A stretch of DNA of 16,464 nt from Hondaea fermentalgiana (Eukaryota; Sar; Bigyra; Thraustochytrida; Thraustochytriidae), in contig NPFB01000209.1 of NCBI GenBank assembly GCA_014084085.1, forward strand, positions 17,347 to 33,810, in the 5' to 3' direction. Each line of letters starts with the position of its first letter. Position 1 is the first letter of the stretch. Positions 9,947-16,464 of this stretch are shown one piece after another. Position numbers and translations under genes: made by a program. Under the pieces are notes generated by a model, which did not search any database, was not told where the DNA came from, and saw nothing but the letters and a program-made list of their open reading frames with translations.

Positions 9947-9977
<31 letters not shown>

Positions 9978-11920
9978 CGCTGCTGCTGTTGAGGAGGAGG
10001 AGGATGGTGTTGAGGTGCCACAGGGGTAAGCGAGGACTTGACGGGAGTCAGGTCCGCAATATTCGTGTCCGCAACAGCTTGAGAACCGTCGTCCCGAATA
10101 GTCGCAGGGCTCTTCTTCTCGCTGCTCGTGCTCGGGGTCTTATCCTCGTGCTCCGCGTCAACACGACTTTGAACAACGTTGTCGTCGGAAACATCGACCA
10201 TAGGGTTTTCTCCTGGACCACACTTTTCATTGCAAGTGACGCTTTCCGTGATTTCGGTGTTGATGTCCGTCTTGCCTCGATCTTCTGCTTCGTCCTCGTC
10301 CTCGTCCTCGTCCAACTGAGTCTCTTGCTGAACTGCAGTTTCTAAATCTTTTGAGGCGTCATGTGAATTTTGTTCACCCTCGTTCGCTTCGGCATGCGAC
10401 TGCGCCGACTCAACTTGTTCGCTCGACATTGCATCCGCCAAAACATCCTCACCCCGAAAAACCTCACGAGAAGAACCTTTCTCGTCCACTTCCATCGTGT
10501 CAACTTGGTCCTCTTCGCTGGCTGTCTCGAAATCGGCACTGCCTTTGAGATTATTGACACCATGATCCGAATTGGTCGCAAGCTTATCTGGAACGTGCAA
10601 GCCCTCTGGCTGTTCTGCAAGTCTGGCAGCAGCGACTTTGTCTTCAGGCGTGTCCTCCTTGCTTCTTTTCGCTACCTGTTCCGGGTCGTTCGTGGCCTGC
10701 AACTTAACGTCTTGTGGTGCAGCGTTGTCGTCCTGACGAGAAAGTTTGTGGTCCCGATCCTTTTCGGCCTCGTCTGACACTGAAGCAGAGTGCTTGCGCT
10801 TGATTCCGCTCGAAGGTTGAGGCGCGACAATTTGCTCTTGCTCATGAACGTCCGCGTCTTCGGCTTCTTCCTCCTCTATGCTACTCTTCGAGCAATCATT
10901 CGCATTTACTTTGACCGCATTTGCGTGAGGCGCGGAGGCATGGGCATCGCGTGCGTGGGAAGACGGCGTTGAGGCGTAGCTTTCTTGTGTCTGCGGCTGC
11001 AAGTCACCATCGCCGTCATCAAAGTCATCGTTGCGCTCGTAAGTGTCCTTATCAACGTCTTTCTCGTTATCATCAGCAATGTCGGCAGAAGCAGTGTGCC
11101 GCGGCGATTGCCGACAACTTCCCGCATGGTTGCTCTCGGCTCCCACCCCTCGAAGTTCATCTTCGTCGAGGGGAATCGGCGACGGTCCGCGGCGGGAGCT
11201 TGCAGACTTGAAAGAGGACTTTGACGCTCCATTGACCGATTCCGGAAAGTCGCAGGTGTTTCTCTCGCCGAGATTTATGAGAAATTCACGCTGGACAGTG
11301 TCGAGATCCTGGTCCTTGGCAAAGGCGTCTTCGTCGATAGCAAGGGGTGTGTGCTTCGGACGTGAGGTGTTATCTTTTGAAATGAGGGCGATGCGTCGTT
11401 TAAGATCCCGCGCGCTCTCATTGTCGGAAGAGGCATAGCTCGCCGGGCTGTCCGGGGCTTTTTTGCTCGGTGTCGATGTTTCCTTGTAAGAAGACTTGGC
11501 GTCAATGCGCGGCTTTCGTTTTCCCTTTTCCTTTTCCGCGTTCCGCATCGCTTCCGACTCTTTCGAAGGATTCTCTTCCGTTCGCTTGCGGCGGGAGGAG
11601 TCCTTGGCTCGCGACGAACGCGAGTGTTGGGACCTCGGCGACGCTGCGACGACAGTCACTGCAGCGTCCTGTTTCGCAGACTTTGGAGTTGCAGACGGCT
11701 TTTCGCGTGCGTTCGAACGCTGCCGTGTAGACGAGCGCGTACTACCCGGTGTACCTCGGTCGGTTTTGGCCGTGTCCGTGTTGACGCGCTGCGTCGCCGG
11801 GGAGCGAAGGTTGGCAAGAAGAGGTGACCCGCACCTGACGGCAGCGGTCTTTGCAGCCGAGGACCGACTGACGACCGAGTCGCGCGAGGTTTCCCGCCGA
11901 CGGGTCGGCGTGCGTTGCAT
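8540..11920 (-). CDS. ORC4: Origin recognition complex subunit 4 with a long disordered N-terminal extension (1126 aa)
   Basis: ORC4 is an AAA+ subunit of the complex that marks replication origins in the nucleus and loads the MCM helicase. The C-terminal 450 residues (about 677-1126) are ORC4-like: Walker A GEQGAGKS (748-755), a Walker B region reading LIFVLDHFEAF (844-854), the QTLLYNLLDLTQS helix (860-872), and the EKRIKSRF motif (about 883-900 region), which carries the arginine known in other species to reach the ORC1 ATP site. A winged-helix region follows. Residues 1-670 are low complexity: basic and Ser-rich at first, then acidic, with at least eleven Ser/Thr-Pro sites in the first 300 residues and a polyQ tract before the ATPase. 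Human ORC4 has about 436 residues, so this extension is unusual. The frame continues upstream to 12208 but lacks an ATG there; 11920 is the first ATG. Confidence 0.9.
9938..9991 (-). repeat. CAG/CAA repeat encoding polyglutamine in ORC4
   Basis: About seventeen Gln codons, broken by two Arg codons, lie just before the ATPase region. CAG triplets dominate the middle and CAA triplets one end. A Pro/His-rich patch precedes it. Repeat length may vary between strains. Confidence 0.85.
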
Positions 11921-12140
11921 CGTGCGCGCGGGGAGCGTAGTCGCCCCTGGATACGTGTAGCCTTTCGCGCTTGTCAGAGCTTGCGCACGTCCTCGTGGAG
12001 CGAAGGACAAGACGCGGAGATCGGCAACCGAGACCGCGACCAGGCAGCGAAGGGAAAGAGAGACAGGAGAACGAGCGAACGCGGAACGCAAAGTCTGCCC
12101 GGAGACGCGCGCCTTGTGCCCCTCGCACCCACCGTCGTCG

Positions 12141-12159
12141 CCGCCGCCGCCGCCGCCGC
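12141..12159. repeat. CCG triplet repeat
   Basis: About six perfect CCG units, preceded by two related CGT units, lie in the putative ORC4 5' UTR. This is a common class of short repeat in GC-rich genomes. Confidence 0.8.
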
Positions 12160-12460
12160 GAGGCGGAGTCGCAGAGCGAGGGTCCCGGAGATTATGGTTA
12201 TGTTGCACAGCGAAGCAAAAAAGAGAGTCGGCAGTTAGGTTGAGAAGAGGAACAGAACAAAACAGTTGTACAACAAACAGAGGACGTTCTCATTTTCTGT
12301 TCTTTACACAGCTGCTGTAGACTGTGGGAGTTGCGCAGTCACCCGCACTCTACGCAACAAAGTTGCAGATCAGCAGCAGCTGCAGCTGCCAGACAGACAG
12401 ACAGACCTTGAAAGAGCGACGGCCGACCTGAGCGCGAGCAGGTTCGTGCAGAAGGACAGC

Positions 12461-12480
12461 AGAGCAGAGCAGAGCAGAGC
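12461..12480. repeat. AGAGC pentamer, four copies
   Basis: Four perfect AGAGC units lie in the putative 5' UTR of the reductase gene, close after a CAGA tetramer run at 12390-12405. Confidence 0.8.
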
Positions 12481-12562
12481 AGCAGCGTAGAGGAGAGAAG
12501 AGCAGTGCGAGCAGCGACAGTCTGGCCGCAGTCAAGCGAGCACGGCAGTCAAGCGAGAAAGA

Positions 12563-13372
12563 ATGCTCGCCGTGGTGAGCGGCGGAGGCAGCGGCGTGGG
12601 GCGCGCCGTGGCCAGGACGCTGGCGACGCACGGAGACGTGCTCGCGGGCGTGGCTGTGCTCGGAAGACGACGGGAAAAGCTGGACGAGACCTTGCGGGAA
12701 GTAGAGGCGGCAGCAGCAGAGGACAAGAACTCTGTTCACGCGAAAGTGCTACCTGTTGCCTGTGACGTCGGCGACGCGCAGGATATTGCGCGGGCTGTCG
12801 CAGAAATCAAGGCTGGCTTTGACAACAAGGCACCGATTGGCGTTCTTGTAAACGCTGCAGGTACTCTTCAGGAAAGCCTGCTTTTGCGCACGAGTGCAGA
12901 GAGCATGGAGGAGACACTTCGTGTCAATCTCTTAGGACCGATGTTGCTTAGCAAAGCTGTTCTGAAGGACTTGATGCGGTGTTCCAGCAAAAATCCTACC
13001 AGTTGGGCACCGGCAGGCGAGGGTGGCTGGCCCGGTCCGTCGATTGTGAATATTGGCAGCGTCGTGGGATCCATGGGCAACGCTGGCCAAACGGCTTACA
13101 GCGCTTCAAAAGCAGGGCTCGTCGGATTTTCCAAGTCTTTGGCACGAGAGGTTGCCGGGAAGGGGATTCGCGTCAATCTTGTCGAGCCTGGGTTCTTGGC
13201 GACGGAGATGACGGAGCACCTGGATGCTGAGTCTACCACAGCACGTATTCCTTTGGGCCGCTATGGCTTTGCTGAAGAGATTGCGTCCATGATTGATTAT
13301 TTGGCCATGGATCCACGTGCGTCATACGTGACAGGCCAGGTTCTTCGGGTGGACGGCGGCCTGCTCATGTAG
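12563..13372 (+). CDS. Short-chain dehydrogenase/reductase, CBR4/FabG-type 3-oxoacyl-ACP reductase (269 aa)
   Basis: The likely reaction is NADPH-dependent reduction of 3-oxoacyl-ACP (or a quinone or other carbonyl) in fatty-acid synthesis, mitochondrial in the CBR4 family. The protein is a classical SDR: nucleotide motif SGGGSGVG (6-13), a basic RRR (35-37) after the second strand suggesting NADPH, NAAG (97-100), and catalytic N122, S166, Y179 and K183. The PGF turn (209-211) and the C-terminal VDGGLLM follow. The stretch about 160-216 resembles animal CBR4 closely. An extra segment near 141-159 (Ser, Pro and Gly-rich) precedes the catalytic Ser strand and is longer than usual. The chain begins directly at the first strand with no targeting peptide. 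ATG 12563 follows an in-frame TAG at 12488. Single exon. The exact substrate is inferred. Confidence 0.88.
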   Translation: MLAVVSGGGSGVGRAVARTLATHGDVLAGVAVLGRRREKLDETLREVEAAAAEDKNSVHAKVLPVACDVGDAQDIARAVAEIKAGFDNKAPIGVLVNAAGTLQESLLLRTSAESMEETLRVNLLGPMLLSKAVLKDLMRCSSKNPTSWAPAGEGGWPGPSIVNIGSVVGSMGNAGQTAYSASKAGLVGFSKSLAREVAGKGIRVNLVEPGFLATEMTEHLDAESTTARIPLGRYGFAEEIASMIDYLAMDPRASYVTGQVLRVDGGLLM

Positions 13373-13709
13373 CCCTGCGAATGAGGTGGTCGTACGTTCA
13401 ATTGTAAAAACAAACAAACAGAAAACATTCGATAGGTCGGAAAAGGGTGTCAAGCTTTGGTTTTACATGGGCTCAGGCTGATTTGTACTTTTAGGCCTAG
13501 AGCCTTCAGGTTGGCGCGGCAACGACTTGGCATCGTCGTGGCCGAAAGGCATTTGCTGGTGAGTGGATGTGTAGGGTGGGTGTACACGAGGTCATCATGT
13601 CTTGGCTTACGCGCGCGCGCGACGAGGCCTATAGATTGCGTTCGCGTGGTTTCGCGGCGTTCGAGAGTGGGTACACATGTGTACAACGGGCAAAGCAGAT
13701 CTGACTTGT
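13373..13709. other. 3' interval between the reductase and convergent LRR gene 2
   Basis: The two genes converge here across 337 bases. No AATAAA was found on either strand; an A-rich stretch with repeated AAAC follows the reductase stop (about 13406-13426). There is a short run of alternating GC (13611-13620) and a perfect 14-base palindrome at 13671-13684. No gene was recognised. Confidence 0.5.
13671..13684. repeat. Perfect 14-base palindrome between two convergent genes
   Basis: GTACACATGTGTAC equals its own reverse complement and starts 26 bases beyond the LRR2 stop codon. It has no loop, so it is more like a protein-binding site than a hairpin. Function is unknown and chance is possible. 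Confidence 0.6.
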
Positions 13710-15623
13710 TCAGGCGAAGGTCCGCGCAAGGAAAGATCCAAGCCAGGGAACGGCGCTGGCGCGAAGCTCCATCTCGCCTCGCACCTCCGCGAGGCGCACC
13801 TCGAGATCGAAGATAAGCTTTTCCTTCTTGGTGAGCATCTCGGTGCCCTTGGAGGCTTGCACGCTGCTACGCGAGCGAGGCCGCTTGCGCACAGGCGCCA
13901 GGCCGTGCTGCATCGAGAGAGCAGCCGCAAAGTCAAGCTCGATGATGGCCTGCTCGCACTCGGCAACCTGGTACCGGAGTTGAGCTAGCTTTCTGTTTAG
14001 GAGGATGGGCTTGACGTAGTTACGTTCAAGGAAACATCCGAGGCTGTGGATCGTTGTGCATGCACAAGCAAACAGGTTAGACAGAGTTCCCCAACTTTGA
14101 CAATTTTTCCAAGCTTTGTTCGATTGAAAACGTACTAGAGATCCGTAAGACCCATGTTCTTTTCGAGCGCGATTTCGAGCGCGCGGATCCCGGGTAGACT
14201 GACCCGGCAATTGTAAATGCTGTGCAGCGAGGACGAGAGTCGTAAGTGAACATGAACATCGTTTAGTGCGTCGGTGATGGCGAGCAAAAACGTACTTGAG
14301 TTCCCGAAGAACGTGATTCTCCTGCAAGGCCCGGGCAAGTGCCTTGGCGCCTTCGTCACCAATTTGATTGCCGCCAAGACTGTGCATTTGGTTTTTGTTA
14401 ACCAAAGGGGTCAGTCACTCTGCTCAACCTGGCTGCGTGGGGAGTTTTGACTTACTGCAGACACTCGAGTGTCCTGTTCTTGCGCAAAGCTCTTGCGAGG
14501 ATCGCGGCGCCCTCATCGCCGATGATGTTGCCGCCGATGCTGCACGAAGTTGTTCACGTAAGTGACGAATCTCGGGGATGATGCGGAGCAAGCTGGGCCT
14601 TTTATATAACGTACTAGAGATGCTTGAGCGTTGCGTTTCGTTCGAGAGCTAAGGCCATGGCGCGAGCGCCATTGACGCCGATGTCATCGCTTTCGAGGCT
14701 GTGAGATGGGATTGGATTGCCAAATCAGGTGAGTTTCATAAGCACGGGAAAAGAGCAAGGACTCATGAAAGATGGGAAACGTACGCGAGCGTAACGAGCG
14801 TTGTATTGCGAGCGAGCGCCCCCGCGAGCGCGCTGGCGCCAACGGCGCCGATTCTGTTGCGCGAGAAGCTGCAACGATGAAGAAAATCATGAGGTCAGTC
14901 TCTCTCTCTCTCAGCTTGCTTGCTTGAATTTCACGAGGTCGCGGAAAAAGGGTCTTGGGCAGAGTCCCATCCCAGTCTCAACGAACGTACTAGAGTCTTC
15001 GCAGCGTTGTATTATCATCGAGCGCCGTTGCGAGCGCTTTGGCTCCGAGGGGTCCAATGCGGAAGCTCCTGAGTCTGCGTTGGCCGGGGTAGTGCGTAAT
15101 AGGGAAAGAGAGGGTCAGTCTGTGACGCTCTGCCAATGGTGATCTCGCAAGGCGGACGAACGGGCTGCTTCGACGTACCGGAGCGTGTCTAGCGTTTTGT
15201 TGTTGGCGAGCGCATTGGCGAGCGCCTGCGCGTCCTGGTTTCCGAGGCGGTTGTTCGAGAGCCTGCGTCGGCCGATCAGGTGTGCGTGCGTGTTGGTCGG
15301 TCGGTCGGTCGGTTGGTTCGCCGTCGCCGTTTTTTCGCGGTTAGTCCTTCTGTTCACGCCTGCCTTCCTTCAGGCTCGCTCGCGCCCTTCGCGGCGACTT
15401 TTCCTCGCGCCGCGCGGACGCTTCCGAGGTCTGCCTCTCCTTCCCGGCCTGCGCCAGGGCGGCCCGCCCGCGCAGACGCCGGGCTCGCGCCGCCGCGCGT
15501 CGCCTCGCGCCGCCGCGCGTCTGCGTCGCTCCGCTTCGCCTCTACGTACTCGAGTTCCCTGGCGCCGCTCTGCATAACGCGGAGCGCCTCGTCCACGGGC
15601 TCCGCGCGCGCCCTCGCGAGCAT
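13710..15623 (-). CDS. Cytosolic NLRC3/ribonuclease-inhibitor-like LRR protein, 9 exons with one 28-residue repeat per exon (331 aa)
   Basis: Exons in order of transcription: 15623-15550, 15262-15179, 15074-14991, 14868-14785, 14698-14615, 14539-14456, 14379-14296, 14219-14136, 14043-13710. They join into one 996-nt frame. The seven internal exons are each exactly 84 nt and encode one 28-residue repeat of the form NxIGxxGAxALAxAL, the ribonuclease-inhibitor/NLRC3 class. The last exon starts another repeat and then continues as a charged helical tail. All eight introns (75-287 nt) are phase 2, and most have a CTAAC-like branch point. No signal peptide, membrane segment or NACHT domain is seen, so it is probably a cytosolic protein-binding scaffold. 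ATG 15623 has a favourable context (G at -3). The frame stays open to an ATG at 15998, adding 125 Arg/Ser-rich residues over simple repeats; that start is possible but less likely. Confidence 0.78.
15294..15313. repeat. GGTC tetranucleotide repeat in intron 1 of LRR gene 2
   Basis: About five GGTC units lie between the likely branch point (CTAAC on the minus strand near 15340) and the 3' splice site at 15263. Here they take the place of a pyrimidine tract: on the minus strand they read as GACC. Confidence 0.75.
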
Positions 15624-15945
15624 GGCTGCCGCCTCCTGCGGCCTCGGCGTCCGCGACCTGGCGCCGCGGCTCGCGGCGGCGTCTCGTCTCCGGCGTCGCG
15701 GCGCGGGCGTCGGAGGGTTGGGTGACTGCGTCGAGCTCTCGCGTCTCCCGAGCTTGCTTTCGGGTCTGCGGCCCCGCTTGCTCGCTTCGCTTTCGCGCGT
15801 TCTTGCTTGCGACGCTCCGGGATCCCTCGGCCCGGTTCTGGCCTGTCTGCCAGCAGTCGCTCGCTCGCGAGCTTGCGCGCTATGATGGACTGGTTGGGGT
15901 TTCTGGTCGGTGCTTGTCTTGCTTGCGCTGCGAGCTCGACGTCGT

Positions 15946-15963
15946 GCTCGCTCGCTCGCTCGC
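15946..15963. repeat. GCTC tetranucleotide repeat
   Basis: About four and a half units of GCTC. If LRR gene 2 started at 15998, this repeat would be translated, which is one reason to prefer the later start. Confidence 0.8.
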
Positions 15964-16135
15964 TTGGGTGGTTCGCTGGTCCGGGTCCCGGGTTGCATGT
16001 AACGTAAACAGGGCTGGAATTGGCTCCAGCCCCCGGAGAGGCGAGGGGAGGTGATGCGACGCGATGACGCCGCGCCTCGTCCGTCGCTGGATGCTGCGCG
16101 CGCCGCGCTGACTGCCTGGCAAGGGCGAGAAAAAA

Positions 16136-16158
16136 GGAGGAGGAGGAGGAGGAGGAGG
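16136..16158. repeat. GGA triplet repeat
   Basis: Seven or more near-perfect GGA units follow a run of six A residues. Confidence 0.85.
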
Positions 16159-16220
16159 TCTCGAGGAGAGGAATGTCCCGCGTGAGAGAATATCGCAGGG
16201 ACTTGCCTGCTTGCTTAGCT

Positions 16221-16243
16221 GCTTGCTTGCTTGCTTGCTTGCT
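16221..16243. repeat. GCTT tetranucleotide repeat
   Basis: Nearly six perfect units of GCTT, with imperfect copies on the left side from about 16202. Confidence 0.9.
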
Positions 16244-16250
16244 CACGGAG

Positions 16251-16272
16251 GATCGATCGATCGATCGATCGA
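16251..16272. repeat. GATC tetranucleotide repeat
   Basis: Five and a half perfect GATC units. Each unit is self-complementary, so the whole tract is a palindrome and could extrude as a hairpin. It lies only seven bases from the GCTT repeat. Confidence 0.9.
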
Positions 16273-16411
16273 GCATTGAGCATGCTCTGATGATGGCTTG
16301 CGAACCTGGAAAAGTTTGCTCACTCCCTCCCTCTCTCCCTCCGCGTTTGAGCTCGCGGTCTCGCAGCCCGCCACTGCCAGCTTAGCTCAGCTCCGCAAGC
16401 GCGCGCGGGGT

Positions 16412-16464
<53 letters not shown>
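16412..16464. repeat. CAG triplet repeat running into the window end
   Basis: Fifty-three bases of perfect GCA/CAG triplets, about 17 units, reach the last base, so the true length is unknown. I could not tell whether it is coding; no supported reading frame enters it. Confidence 0.9.

Larger units (their letters stand above)
11921..12562. promoter_or_regulatory. Divergent promoter region of ORC4 and the short-chain reductase
   Basis: The two start codons face away from each other across 642 bases. The minus frame of ORC4 stays open through the left part, up to a GTG at 12208, but has no ATG. Simple repeats present are CCG triplets (12141-12159), CAGA (12390-12405) and AGAGC (12461-12480). 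An in-frame TAG at 12488-12490 bounds the reductase start. No TATA box or other element was recognised. Confidence 0.55.
15624..16464. other. Upstream region of LRR gene 2, rich in microsatellites, up to the window end
   Basis: This 841-base stretch should contain the LRR2 promoter and 5' UTR. Open frames on the minus strand are long but are dominated by Arg, Ser and Ala, overlap simple repeats, and match no domain. Four or five different short tandem repeats are packed into it and are listed separately. No other gene was recognised. Confidence 0.5.

Noticed and set aside
11921..12208. Upstream extension of the ORC4 frame by 96 residues
   Set aside because: The first codon is GTG, and no ATG occurs in this frame before 11920, so a eukaryotic start there is unlikely.
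15542..16276. A 244-residue open frame on the minus strand at the right end
   Set aside because: It is Ser/Arg/Ala-rich sequence over tandem tetranucleotide repeats and is not in the frame required by the LRR2 splice junction at 15550.
16412..16464. The terminal CAG tract as a telomere or a polyQ gene end
   Set aside because: CAG is not a known telomere repeat, and no supported gene frame enters it; only a microsatellite call is justified.

Overview
The window looks like nuclear DNA of a GC-rich unicellular eukaryote. Five housekeeping-type genes are single uninterrupted reading frames. Two leucine-rich-repeat (LRR) genes carry 21 and 8 short spliceosomal introns with GT..AG ends and CTAAC/CTGAC-like branch points. 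There is also a eukaryotic tRNA-Phe with internal A and B boxes and a poly-T stop. Nearly intronless GC-rich genes, animal-like ARL2, ORC4 and CBR4-type proteins, and a stand-alone MEKHLA protein fit a stramenopile, possibly a thraustochytrid (labyrinthulomycete). That assignment is an inference and was not tested by any search.

Layout from left to right: a multi-pass membrane RING-H2 E3 ligase (148-1587, +); tRNA-Phe(GAA) (1767-1839, +); a gene-poor stretch; a 22-exon gene for a secreted, probably GPI-anchored LRR protein (2747-6213, +); ARL2 small GTPase (6632-7192, -); a MEKHLA/PAS-like protein (7711-8265, +); ORC4 with a very long disordered N-terminus (8540-11920, -); a CBR4/FabG-type short-chain reductase (12563-13372, +); and a nine-exon cytosolic NLRC3/ribonuclease-inhibitor-like LRR gene (13710-about 15623, -). 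The right end is dense in microsatellites and runs into a CAG tract at the last base.

The genes do not form a pathway or operon. They are arranged as divergent pairs (ARL2/MEKHLA, ORC4/reductase) and convergent pairs (LRR1/ARL2, MEKHLA/ORC4, reductase/LRR2). The putative poly(A) signals of LRR1 and ARL2 lie past one another, so their 3' ends may overlap.

The most striking structure is the pair of LRR genes. In both, each internal exon encodes exactly one repeat and every intron is phase 2. Twenty consecutive exons in LRR1 are 66-75 nt (sixteen are exactly 69 nt), and seven consecutive exons in LRR2 are exactly 84 nt. Any internal exon could be skipped or duplicated without breaking the frame. 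About half of the introns place a stop codon at or across the 5' splice site if retained. The dominant 5' splice hexamer is GTACGT (17 of 29). These exon models were assembled by hand from the sequence and have no transcript support here.
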